Position numbers and translations under genes: made by a program. Shown piece by piece: positions 26,293-38,715 of a stretch of DNA of 64,000 bases. The DNA is from Wolbachia endosymbiont (group B) of Germaria angustata (GTDB lineage: Bacteria > Pseudomonadota > Alphaproteobacteria > Rickettsiales > Anaplasmataceae), in NCBI RefSeq assembly GCF_964026725.1, contig NZ_OZ034691.1:310001-374000 (forward strand), read 5' to 3'. The notes below the pieces were generated by a model, which was given only the letters and a program-made list of their open reading frames with translations, made no database searches and was not told the origin of the DNA. Position 1 is the stretch's first letter. The number at the start of each line of letters is the position of its first letter.

Positions 26293-26781
26293 GTGATTAA
26301 AATAATAGGCCTAGATCCAGGGATGAGTAAGACTGGTTGGACTATTATCAGCCTGGAAGAAAAAAATAATATTAAATTTTTGGATGGTGGCACCATATCA
26401 ACTGATAGTAAGTCGGGTATAGGTGAGCGTCTACATATAATTTTTGAAGAATTAAAGAAAGTAATTTCTTTATACTCTCCAGATGAAGCTGCTGTAGAAA
26501 AAATTTTTGTTAATAAAAATCCAAAATCTTCACTAACTTTGGGATATGCAAGAGCAATTGCAATTTTAATATTACAAATGACGGATTTACCCATGAATGA
26601 ATATGATGCAAACTATATAAAAAAGAGCATTACCGGAAATGGTCATGCTGATAAGGATCAGATTATATTTATGGTGAAGCAAATAGTTAAAAACTTAAAT
26701 ATAAAATGTCATCATACTGCTGATGCTCTTGCTACAGCAATTTGTCATGCTTATACGAGAAGTTCTTGTTTTATTGAATAG
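26293..26781 (+). CDS. ruvC: Holliday junction endonuclease RuvC
   Basis: Resolves Holliday junctions with RuvAB. It has 162 residues and a GTG start directly abutting the coxC stop. The four acidic residues of the RNase H-like site are visible in GLDPGMSKTGW, AVEKIFVNKNPKS and HHTADALATAICHA. The protein is intact, so recombination repair is retained. Confidence 0.95.
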   Translation: MIKIIGLDPGMSKTGWTIISLEEKNNIKFLDGGTISTDSKSGIGERLHIIFEELKKVISLYSPDEAAVEKIFVNKNPKSSLTLGYARAIAILILQMTDLPMNEYDANYIKKSITGNGHADKDQIIFMVKQIVKNLNIKCHHTADALATAICHAYTRSSCFIE

Positions 26782-26806
26782 TTTTACATGAATTCAGTTA
26801 AAAAAA

Positions 26807-27274
26807 CTATTTGATGGTATTTATCTTATCTAACGTTCGTTGCAGAATAATACATGCAGCAATTTTATCATCTATTTTTTTTGATTTTGTGATTGATATT
26901 CCAGTAATTTTTAGTGCGTGAGTTGCAAGAGATGTTGATAGACTTTCGTCTTGTAGGTATATGTGTACTTTACATTTTTTTATTATTTTATTTGCAAACT
27001 GGATTATTGCTTTACACCATTCAGTTTCTTGGTCATCTATTTTGAATGGTAGTCCTATTACCATTGATCCAGCTTCATTTTCTTTAAGTACTCTATTTAG
27101 ATAACCTAAATCTTTGCTCATATTTCTTCTATAATATATACTATGAGCTGTAGCTATAAGCTGTGTTTTATCACTAAACGCTATGCCTATTTGTTTTTCT
27201 CCCATATCAAGGCACATTAACCGTTTATCTTTTGGGATGGATTGTAAAAATTCATTGAGGTTTCTATAGAGCAT
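26807..27274 (-). CDS. ruvX: Putative pre-16S rRNA nuclease / Holliday junction resolvase RuvX
   Basis: YqgF-family RNase H-fold protein of 155 residues, thought to mature the 16S 5' end. Motifs are LCLDMGEKQIGIAFSD near the N-terminus, MVIGLPFKIDDQETEWCK in the middle and the acidic DDKIAACIILQRTL at the end. It is the 3'-most of three minus-strand genes (methyltransferase, nrdA, ruvX). Confidence 0.9.
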   Translation of the reverse strand: MLYRNLNEFLQSIPKDKRLMCLDMGEKQIGIAFSDKTQLIATAHSIYYRRNMSKDLGYLNRVLKENEAGSMVIGLPFKIDDQETEWCKAIIQFANKIIKKCKVHIYLQDESLSTSLATHALKITGISITKSKKIDDKIAACIILQRTLDKINTIK

Positions 27275-27339
27275 TCATGAGATTTTTTGTTTTTTACATC
27301 GTTATTTGTTACATGATCTGTAAATTCAATATCATAAAT

Positions 27340-29124
27340 CTATTGGCATGATAGGCATTCATCATAATTAATATCTGTTTTTTGCTGCAGTATTTCGCTT
27401 TTTTTGAATATATCATGAGAAATCTTGTCAGCTCTCTGCATTGATTGTGACCTGCAGTAGTATAAGCTCTTTAATCCTTTTTTCCAAGCAAGCATATGTA
27501 TTTTATGTAAGTAACGTTTATGCACATTGGCAGGTAAGAACAGATTTACTGATTGAGATTGACAAATATAAGAAGTTCTATCACTTGCATGTTCTATGAT
27601 CCATTGTTGATCAAGTTCGTATGCTGTTTTAAATGTCAGTTTTTCATGCTTGCTAAGAAAATCTAAATGCTGAACAGAACCCTCATTTGTTGAAATTGAG
27701 GACCATGTTTCATCATTGTCTTGATTTTTTTCTGCTAGTAGTTTTTGCAAGAATTTATTTCGTACTACAAATGAACCTGTCAATGTCTTCTGTATAAATA
27801 CGTTTGCTGCATATGGCTCTATTCCAGGGGAAGTGTTGCCTGCGATAATCGAAATTGAGGCAGTTGGAGCAATAGCGAGCTTATGTGTGAACCTTTCCAT
27901 TAGATCGATTTCTTTAGCGTCAAGACATGGCCCTTTTTCTTCTGCTAATTTTTTAGAAACTACATCTGCTTGCTCGCGCAAATGCTTAAATACTTTTTTA
28001 TTCCATTGTTGGGCTGTTACTGATTCAAAAGGAACCATTTTACTTTGTAAAAATGAATGAAAACCCATCACGCCAAGACCGATACTACGCTCTCTTATTG
28101 CGGAATATTTTGCTCGCTGTATTTCATTTGGTGCTTGGTATATGAAATCCTCTAATACATTATCAAGAAAACGCATTATATCTTCTATGAAAAGCTCATT
28201 ATCTTTCCATTCTTCGTAGTATTCAAGATTTACGGATGATAAACAACATACAGCAGTGCGTGACTTGTTCAGGTGATCGTAACCTGTAGTTAAAGTTATT
28301 TCACTGCATAGGTTTGACATTTTGATATCTAAATTGAGCTTTTTGTAAGGTTCTGGTTTATTGTTATTTGTTGCATTAAGAAAGATAATATAAGGTTCTC
28401 CAGTTTCAATTCTTGCTGTTAATATTTTAATCCATATATCCCGTGCTTTTACTGTTGAAATAACTTTATTGTTATGAGGGCTTATTAAATTCCATTCTTG
28501 ATCATCTTCAACAGCTTGCATAAACTTATCTGTTACTATTACAGCATGATGTATATTTAATGCTTTGCGATTTGGGTCACCACCAGTTGGCTTACGTAAA
28601 TCTAGAAACTCTTCTATTTCTGGATGCCATACAGGAAGATAAACTGCTGAGCTTCCTCTTCTTAAGGATCCTTGGCTGATTGCAAGCGTCAGAGCATTTT
28701 GTACTACGATAAATGGCACAATTCCTGATGTTTTACCGCTACCTTTGACACTTTCACCAATTGAACGTAAATTTCCCCAATAACTACCTATTCCACCACC
28801 ACGTGCAGCGAGCCAAACATTTTCATTCCATAAATCAACTATTCCCTGCAAGCTATCTTCAGTTTCGTTAAGAAAGCAGGAAATAGGCAATCCTCTCTTG
28901 GTACCACCATTACTAAGTATTGGAGTTGAAGGCATGAACCATAAATTGCTCATGTAATCATAAAGACGTTGTGCATGCTCTTTATTATCAGAGTAGTAAT
29001 TGGCAATACGTATAAAGAGATCTTGATAACTTTCATTTTCTATTAAATACCTGTCCAATAGAACTGCTTTTCCAAAATCAGTTAATTTACTATCCTTTGC
29101 GTAGTTAATAGCAATGTAATTCAT
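27340..29124 (-). CDS. nrdA: Ribonucleoside-diphosphate reductase, alpha subunit
   Basis: Large subunit of class Ia ribonucleotide reductase, which reduces NDPs to dNDPs together with NrdB (not in the window). At 594 residues it is short because the N-terminal ATP-cone domain is absent, implying altered dATP control. Conserved parts include the PTPILSNGGT segment, LPISCFLNETEDS, the ARGGGIGSYWG loop, SNLCSEITL, AVCCLSSVNL and SIIAGNTSPGIEPY. The C-terminal CLSC pair carries redox equivalents to the active site. It is expressed on the minus strand upstream of ruvX. Confidence 0.96.
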   Translation of the reverse strand: MNYIAINYAKDSKLTDFGKAVLLDRYLIENESYQDLFIRIANYYSDNKEHAQRLYDYMSNLWFMPSTPILSNGGTKRGLPISCFLNETEDSLQGIVDLWNENVWLAARGGGIGSYWGNLRSIGESVKGSGKTSGIVPFIVVQNALTLAISQGSLRRGSSAVYLPVWHPEIEEFLDLRKPTGGDPNRKALNIHHAVIVTDKFMQAVEDDQEWNLISPHNNKVISTVKARDIWIKILTARIETGEPYIIFLNATNNNKPEPYKKLNLDIKMSNLCSEITLTTGYDHLNKSRTAVCCLSSVNLEYYEEWKDNELFIEDIMRFLDNVLEDFIYQAPNEIQRAKYSAIRERSIGLGVMGFHSFLQSKMVPFESVTAQQWNKKVFKHLREQADVVSKKLAEEKGPCLDAKEIDLMERFTHKLAIAPTASISIIAGNTSPGIEPYAANVFIQKTLTGSFVVRNKFLQKLLAEKNQDNDETWSSISTNEGSVQHLDFLSKHEKLTFKTAYELDQQWIIEHASDRTSYICQSQSVNLFLPANVHKRYLHKIHMLAWKKGLKSLYYCRSQSMQRADKISHDIFKKSEILQQKTDINYDECLSCQ

Positions 29125-29172
29125 AAGGCTCCTTTTATGATAATATAGACATTTATTTGAGCGATTTCTCGA

Positions 29173-30243
29173 TTAAGTTGTTAAATTTTTTTGTGGATAC
29201 TGTAATGCAAACAAGATACCATCAACTTGGCTGCCATATATTTTACAGTAACTCATTTGACTTATTTGCATATTTGTTTTTTTTGCAACATGCTGAATAT
29301 AATCTTCTGAATGACGAAAATAATCTCCCTTGTTTACAAAGTCAATACCTTTACTTTCCTTTCTTCTTACTAAACATACAATAACCCCTTTTTTGTTTGT
29401 CAATCCTTTTGCTAGTTCCAATTCTGCTAGAAAATCATGTAGATAGTGTAGCACTTCAGCAAAGATAATTACATCATACTGCTGGTTCTTCTGTTGTTTA
29501 AGAAACTCTTTCATTTCTGTATGTATTAACTCATCGTAAACAGGTTTACCTTTTATAAGGCATCCTCTTGCAATATTGAGCATTCTATTTGAGATGTCAA
29601 CTCCTGTTATGCGACTTCTAATATTATTTATTTTTAGGAAGTGACCACATATTCCAGTACCGCAACCAAGGTCAAGTATATTCAGTTCAGAAGTGGAGTT
29701 GTGAAAGATTTTTTTGATTATCATATGTACTAGTTCATGTCCTCTGTACTGTTTGGCAATCAACCAATGTTCAACAAAATATTCACCTGTGTAATCAAAA
29801 TATTGTTTTATGAGATTTTCAGGCAATTCTACGATATCTGATGTGTTTGTTATTTTTTTTAAGTAGTAAGAAGCTTCTTTGTGACTACTATCTAATTTTA
29901 GCGTCTTTGTTAAATAATTATAAGCTTTATTAGTATTTCCTACTGCAAAATGACATCTTCCAATATTATACCAGATTATAGGTAAATTGGGGTAGAATAT
30001 GCTAATTAACCAAAATCTTAACTTTGCATCTGATATATTACCTTTATAGAAATGATATAACCCGATTTCAATGTTGGTATTTAACCGGTTTTTAGATTTT
30101 TCAAGAAACACTACAATTTCTTTATGGAGAGTATTGTATTTATCCATAATGAAATTTTTTACTTGTTTAATATTTAATAAGCCAGTGAGCTTAGATATAC
30201 AATTTAAAGCAAAGTTTTTTATAAAAGATAGATTACTTTTCAT
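29173..30243 (-). CDS. TPR-containing SAM-dependent methyltransferase
   Basis: A 356-residue protein. The N-terminal half (about 55-130) holds tetratricopeptide-like repeats (IWYNIGRCHFAVGNTNKAYNYL). The C-terminal half is a class I methyltransferase with motif I ILDLGCGTGICG around residue 195, VDISNRML as motif II, and DVIIFAEVLHYL. The combination is typical of contig-wide 'TPR methyltransferase' proteins of alphaproteobacteria, whose substrates are unknown. No membrane segment or signal is seen. It starts just upstream of nrdA on the same strand. Confidence 0.85.
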   Translation of the reverse strand: MKSNLSFIKNFALNCISKLTGLLNIKQVKNFIMDKYNTLHKEIVVFLEKSKNRLNTNIEIGLYHFYKGNISDAKLRFWLISIFYPNLPIIWYNIGRCHFAVGNTNKAYNYLTKTLKLDSSHKEASYYLKKITNTSDIVELPENLIKQYFDYTGEYFVEHWLIAKQYRGHELVHMIIKKIFHNSTSELNILDLGCGTGICGHFLKINNIRSRITGVDISNRMLNIARGCLIKGKPVYDELIHTEMKEFLKQQKNQQYDVIIFAEVLHYLHDFLAELELAKGLTNKKGVIVCLVRRKESKGIDFVNKGDYFRHSEDYIQHVAKKTNMQISQMSYCKIYGSQVDGILFALQYPQKNLTT

Positions 30244-30573
30244 ACATTAGAAATACTCCAAATGTTCATTTTCATTTTTAGGTAACTAATTTTAACACAT
30301 TTTATCTTACAAAATATCTTTTTCATTAATTTTTCTGTACATATCAATTTGTCGAATATTTCTCAGATTGTACTGTTTAAGATTGCTGGTATATTGTTGT
30401 TGATAATAATAGGTAAATGTTTTGTGTAAAAAGGCGTTGACATATGATTTATCAGATTGTAACATATAAAAGATTAGTTTTTAGATGTTTGAAAAGTTTT
30501 ATGGTAGAGATTATTTAATCTCAATTCAATTGTAAGTTAATATTTAACTCTGCATATTCTACATATAGTCAGT
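30244..30573. other. Region upstream of 23S rRNA
   Basis: There is no ORF. It carries the divergent start region of the methyltransferase gene and the predicted rRNA promoter at 30437-30465. The ~105 bases between promoter and mature 23S form the leader. Confidence 0.7.
30437..30465 (+). promoter_or_regulatory. Predicted sigma-70 promoter of the 23S-5S operon
   Basis: A consensus -35 TTGACA (30437-30442) is followed after exactly 17 bases by TAACAT (30460-30465), a good -10 match. It stands about 100 bases upstream of the mature 23S 5' end and faces it. No 16S or tRNA gene separates them, so this should drive 23S and 5S only. Confidence 0.7.
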
Positions 30574-33336
<2,763 letters not shown>

Positions 33337-33403
33337 GCTTTCTATATGTGCATATGCAGTGTTAAATATTAAATTAAAATTTGTTAAGTCAGAAATTTTT
33401 GTT

Positions 33404-33513
33404 GACTTGGTGGCTATAGCAAAAATGAACCACCCGATCTCATTTCGAACTCGGAAGTGAAACTTTTTAGCGCCGATGATACTTAAAAAGGGAAAGTAGG
33501 TCGTTGCCAAGTT
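33404..33513 (+). rRNA. rrf: 5S ribosomal RNA
   Basis: About 110 bases beginning ACTTGGTGGCTATAGC and containing ACCACCCGATCTCATTTCGA and CTCGGAAGTGAAA, closing with GTCGTTGCCAAGT. ACTTGG/CCAAGT forms helix I. It lies about 70 bases downstream of 23S. Confidence 0.93.
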
Positions 33514-33519
33514 TATAAA

Positions 33520-34550
33520 AATTTCTTTTTATTTATATCTGTTCAGTAGAGCGATGAAACAAGGTAAGCATAGAGTAGCTGTGAGGTAATATAACTGATC
33601 TTTTAGAACTCTGTGAAAACTTTAAAATAAAAGTAGAAAATTTAAAAAGTAGAATTTCTCACTTGTTTGCAAATAAGGAAGAGAGATAGCAACATTTAAC
33701 AAATCATCAAACAATTGATCTTCCGAAAATCAAACTTTATATAATTGAATATTAATTAAGTTGTTGGAGATGAGGAGAAAGAAGAAGTAGCAAACTACCA
33801 AGAAGCAGATACATTTGGTCCAAGAGTTAGGTGATAATTGTAGCACTCAGTGGATTCTATAAAAATTCAAAACGTAAGAATTATAAGTGATGTTTTTAAT
33901 GTGAATTGAAAGCGTATCAAATAGTGAATATAGAGTTCCTTCAAAATGCAAAAAGGTGTATGAGCAAATCGAATAAGAAAACTGAGGTTTTGCGCATCAA
34001 CGTGTTATAATAAAGGTAAACTTGGTTAGTGCTGAAGCAATACTGCAAGTTTTAAAGGGAAAGAAGATTTAAAAGACAGTGTATGTTGCAATCGTAATAG
34101 TCGCTGACAGGTAATTTGAAACATAGCTGGACTATTGAAGTTAAAATTCTGGGCTGTTACTTAAAAAACGATCCACTGAATTATTTGTACTAAAAAAAGC
34201 TTTATTAAAAAGTGAAATAGATGTTTTAACAGAAGTGTAAGAAAGTTGCAAAACGTATAAGGTATTACTTGAAGCTACCTATCTGAAGCAATTGGAGCTT
34301 CTCAAGTTGCGAAAAATATTTTAAAATCTGAAAGAATGATGTGAAATTTTTTAAGTAAACCAGAAAGTATTTCACTATCACGCTGAACAGCAAATTAGTC
34401 ATTATATCGTTTACTGTAAAAGCTCATATTTTACGTAATCAGAGCTAGGAACTTGAAAGGATAATTTCATTATACTTAACATGAAAACAAAGAGAACTAT
34501 ACAATTCCCTGCCTATCATTTCTTGAACCACTTCCCTGAACGGGTACTTT
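33520..34550 (+). pseudogene. Degenerate region, possible transposase relic
   Basis: About 1 kb without an open frame longer than a few tens of codons. Fragments of coding-like sequence occur in changing frames on the plus strand: a coiled-coil-like LLELCENFKIKVENLKSR around 33600, TIDLPKIKLYIIEY around 33713 followed by FGPRVR near 33812, and LVSAEAILQVLKGKK near 34025. The IDLPKIKLYIIEY string resembles the region before the catalytic domain in IS66-type transposases, so a decayed IS66-like element is possible, but the match is weak. The rest is unidentified. Confidence 0.3.
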
Positions 34551-34552
34551 TA

Positions 34553-34765
34553 TCAAACTACTCTCTTATTGTAATGAGTTGCTTCTATATTAAAATTTAG
34601 CAACTTCCCTCTAGGATTATCTTTATTTTGTTCTAAGTATTGGCTTTGTTCAAATGCCATTTCCCATTGTGTACGATAGCTAGACTTTCTATATTCATAA
34701 AAACTCTCTTCAGCATTATTTGTATCGAGCTTTTTATCTTGTTTTTCTATACTCTCTACCATCAA
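34553..34765 (-). CDS. Small hypothetical protein
   Basis: A 70-residue, highly polar ORF (MMVESIEKQDKKLDTNN at the start, rich in Tyr, Lys, Glu and Gln; pI near neutral). No signal peptide, helix hairpin or known motif is present. It lies downstream of rnpA on the same strand with about 90 bases between them. It may be a genuine small protein or a chance frame in this AT-rich region. Confidence 0.4.
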   Translation of the reverse strand: MMVESIEKQDKKLDTNNAEESFYEYRKSSYRTQWEMAFEQSQYLEQNKDNPRGKLLNFNIEATHYNKRVV

Positions 34766-34852
34766 GCACCCACATCTATTAATTTATTTTAAAAACTTTG
34801 CTTATTTTATCATAAAAAATATAGCTGTAAATACTTTAGTGAAAATTTCTTC

Positions 34853-35212
34853 TTATTTTATCTTTCTTAAGCAAATATTAAGGTCTTTTTGTAAATTTTT
34901 ATAGCCTACTTGCATAATGTTTTTATGGGTTAGTATTATGTAATAGTATCCTACATTACTTATATTAGAAATGCTAACTTTAGCTAGCATTCGTAATTGC
35001 CTTTTTATTTTATTTCTTTTTGCTGCTTTTCCGACTTTTTTACTGATAGCCAGACCTACTCTAATAACATGAATATACTTTTCAGGTTCTCTTTCTTTTA
35101 TAGCATATAGTGATATATATACCCCTCGATAAAAAAGACTGTCAGGTGCTAATCTGTTTTTAAAAGCAAAGGAAAACTCTTTTTTTTTATGCTTACTATG
35201 CGCATAATTTAT
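34853..35212 (-). CDS. rnpA: Ribonuclease P protein component (no standard start codon)
   Basis: Protein subunit of RNase P, which trims tRNA 5' ends. The frame encodes [15 protein letters not shown], the [22 protein letters not shown] stretch containing the RNR signature ([10 protein letters not shown]), and ends NICLRKIK. The frame is bounded upstream by TAG at 35219-35221. Between that and the conserved part there is no ATG, GTG or TTG; the best candidate is ATA at 35210-35212 ([14 protein letters not shown]). That gives 119 residues and overlaps the end of rpmH by 17 bases. Gene order rpmH-rnpA is standard. Confidence 0.8.
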   Translation of the reverse strand: MNYAHSKHKKKEFSFAFKNRLAPDSLFYRGVYISLYAIKEREPEKYIHVIRVGLAISKKVGKAAKRNKIKRQLRMLAKVSISNISNVGYYYIILTHKNIMQVGYKNLQKDLNICLRKIK

Positions 35213-35330
35213 TACACCCTAATGAACGACGCTTATTAAGAATTTTTCTTCCAGCTTTTGTTGACATACGTGAACGAAATCCATGTCTGTGCTTTCTTTT
35301 TAAATTTTTTGGTTGAAATGTTCTTTTCAT
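35196..35330 (-). CDS. rpmH: 50S ribosomal protein L34
   Basis: A 44-residue basic protein beginning [20 protein letters not shown] (abbreviated to its first 20 residues) with [14 protein letters not shown] following; this is the L34 signature throughout. Its C-terminus, SLGCNKLCA, is atypical, where RRAKGRKRLSA is usual, and overlaps the rnpA frame. It is too short to be found by length filters. Confidence 0.93.
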   Translation of the reverse strand: MKRTFQPKNLKRKHRHGFRSRMSTKAGRKILNKRRSLGCNKLCA

Positions 35331-35437
35331 TGTTTTTATATTAATATGACTATTTATTTTAAATTATTTTGTTCTATTGTCAAATAATGGTCAACTTCTA
35401 TGGCATTCTTATTGAATAAAATTTGATATATGGAAAA

Positions 35438-36526
35438 ATGAATTTAATTATAGGCATACCTGTTTTACTAATCCTTTTATTTTGTTTGAGTAGGTTTCAA
35501 GCAGTAAGTAAAGTTAAGTCTTATATGTATTTGAGTTGTATGTGGATGTTAGCTTGTTTGTTAGCACTCTATGGTGGTTATTTTATAACTTCTATTTCTA
35601 TAGCGTTACTTTTTTTTATGCTGATTTTTATCTTTAAAGATAAAAGAAATAAGATGGTAAAATTTTTGTTATTTATGGCTTTAACCATATCACTTTTTAT
35701 CACTTTATTTATAATGCTATCTATTTTTATTCAGTCCATTTCTTTTTTTAACAAAGTAGCTATTTCAGAATTCTTATTTTGCTTAAAATGGAAGCATAAT
35801 GTAGCTATTATCGGCGAAGGAGAGGTGGGATGTTTTGGTATAGCGCCACTTTTAGTGGGGACATTACTTATAACTATTGTAGCAATGTTAGTTGCGGTGC
35901 CGCTTGGTTTATTTTCTGCAATATATATTAGTGAGTATGCGAGTGAAAAAGTGCGTTATGTTATTAATACAGCCTTACAGGTTTTGTCTGCTATTCCTAC
36001 TGTTGTATATGGATACTTCTCAGTTGTATTTTTGTCTTTTTTTATAAAGCAGGTAGCAAGTTTTTTTAATTTAAGTATACACTCAGAAAGTGCTTTGATT
36101 GCTGGTTTATCGATCGGGGTAATGATTCTTCCTTTTATTATTTCTTTGCTTGAAGATGCTATAAGATCTGTTCCAAAAAGTTTACGTTATGGTTTTATGG
36201 CGCTTGGCGCAACACCAGCGGAAACTATATGGCATATAACAATACCTTATGCAATGCCTACAATTTTAAGTGCAATTTTATTATCAATTTCAAGAGTGAT
36301 AGGTGAAACAATGATTGTACTAATGGCTGTGGGAATCAATGCAAATTTGACCTTTAATCCTCTCAATTCAGTTACTACTATCACTGTACAAATTGCTACA
36401 TTACTTACCGGAGATCAGGATTTCAATAGTGTGCAAACTCTTGCTGCTTATGCGCTTAGTTTGGTGCTGTTTGTTATTACTTGGCTATTGAATGCATTTG
36501 CACTATTTATAATGAAACGTAACTAG
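35438..36526 (+). CDS. pstC: Phosphate ABC transporter permease, PstC type
   Basis: An inner-membrane permease of the high-affinity phosphate transporter. ATG 35438 is preferred over TTG 35423. The N-terminal ~110 residues form three extra hydrophobic helices. From about residue 125 the BPD_transp_1 domain begins at GIAPLLVGTLLITIVAMLVA. It contains the PLGLFSAIYISEYA segment, the ABC-interaction EAA-like loop (GFMALGATPAETIWHITIP) and ends NAFALFIMKRN. The C-terminal TVQIATLLTGDQ... resembles PstC more than PstA; PstA is the alternative. No pst genes are adjacent. Confidence 0.8.
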   Translation: MNLIIGIPVLLILLFCLSRFQAVSKVKSYMYLSCMWMLACLLALYGGYFITSISIALLFFMLIFIFKDKRNKMVKFLLFMALTISLFITLFIMLSIFIQSISFFNKVAISEFLFCLKWKHNVAIIGEGEVGCFGIAPLLVGTLLITIVAMLVAVPLGLFSAIYISEYASEKVRYVINTALQVLSAIPTVVYGYFSVVFLSFFIKQVASFFNLSIHSESALIAGLSIGVMILPFIISLLEDAIRSVPKSLRYGFMALGATPAETIWHITIPYAMPTILSAILLSISRVIGETMIVLMAVGINANLTFNPLNSVTTITVQIATLLTGDQDFNSVQTLAAYALSLVLFVITWLLNAFALFIMKRN

Positions 36527-36608
36527 TAAGTGTTTTAATATTGCAAAATTTCTGTTAATAATATAAGATTTATTTTTTAGAAGTTCTTTTATAGAATTAT
36601 AGTGTTAG

Positions 36609-38057
<1,449 letters not shown>

Positions 38058-38062
38058 AGATT

Positions 38063-38404
38063 ATGAACACTTTTAAGGTGCAATTTTTTTCTCCTGATAA
38101 TCGAATTTCATTCGATGAAGTGGTTTCGCTTTCAGTGAATGGGCTTGAAGGAGAGCTAGTGATTTTAGCTTACCATTCTCCTTACTTAATTTATTTATTG
38201 CCTGGTATAATTACTGTTCAAATGAGTAACCAGACAAAGGAAAAAGTTGTAATTGATAATGGTATATTAGAGGTTGCAAATAATAATTGTAGCATTATAA
38301 CGAATCAAATTCAGGTTTTTGATCATTTGACTCATGATGAGGAATCATTAAAAAATAAGAGAGTTGGTATATATTTAAGTTATCTTGATGTCAAATCTCT
38401 TTAG
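38063..38404 (+). CDS. atpC: ATP synthase F1, epsilon subunit
   Basis: A 113-residue central-stalk subunit. The N-terminal beta-sandwich is recognisable: FKVQFFSPDNRISFDE, GLEGELVILAYHSP and NGILEVANNNCSIIT. The C-terminal helical hairpin is short (about 25 residues after ITNQIQV), so the autoinhibitory helix is probably reduced. It follows atpD closely and must be cotranscribed with it. Confidence 0.92.
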   Translation: MNTFKVQFFSPDNRISFDEVVSLSVNGLEGELVILAYHSPYLIYLLPGIITVQMSNQTKEKVVIDNGILEVANNNCSIITNQIQVFDHLTHDEESLKNKRVGIYLSYLDVKSL

Positions 38405-38715
38405 GGGCTCTTTTTGTGTTCAAGAAATGAGTTTACTCTTGTCATTCCCACTTCAAGTAGCTGACACACAACTGTACGAACATTATGGTTCAGGGAAGAT
38501 GTCATTCCAGTATCTTCCTTCTTGTTATCCCAGTGCGTGACACTGGGATCTATCTTATTTTCATCATGGATATGATTTTAACATATGTTCCTAGAATCTG
38601 TTGTCCATTGCATAATTTGCAAATGTTTTTATGTCCAGATCCCAGTGTCACGCACTGGGATGACAAGAGTTGAGTGACAAGAAGAAGCACTGATTTCATA
38701 TGCATCTGAACAGTA
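38405..38715. repeat. Intergenic inverted repeat (38521-38552 / 38637-38667)
   Basis: The left arm CTTGTTATCCCAGTGCGTGA.. and right arm ..TCACGCACTGGGATGACAAG are near-perfect reverse complements separated by about 84 bases; each arm is itself hairpin-forming (CCAGTG..CACTGG). It is followed by CTGATTTCATATGCATCTGA, which also occurs near 17.96 kb. It belongs to the same dispersed repeat family. It could act as the atpC terminator. Confidence 0.8.

Noticed and set aside
29157..29384. Plus-strand ORF at the end of the methyltransferase gene
   Set aside because: Fully antisense to the methyltransferase C-terminus, which has clear motifs.
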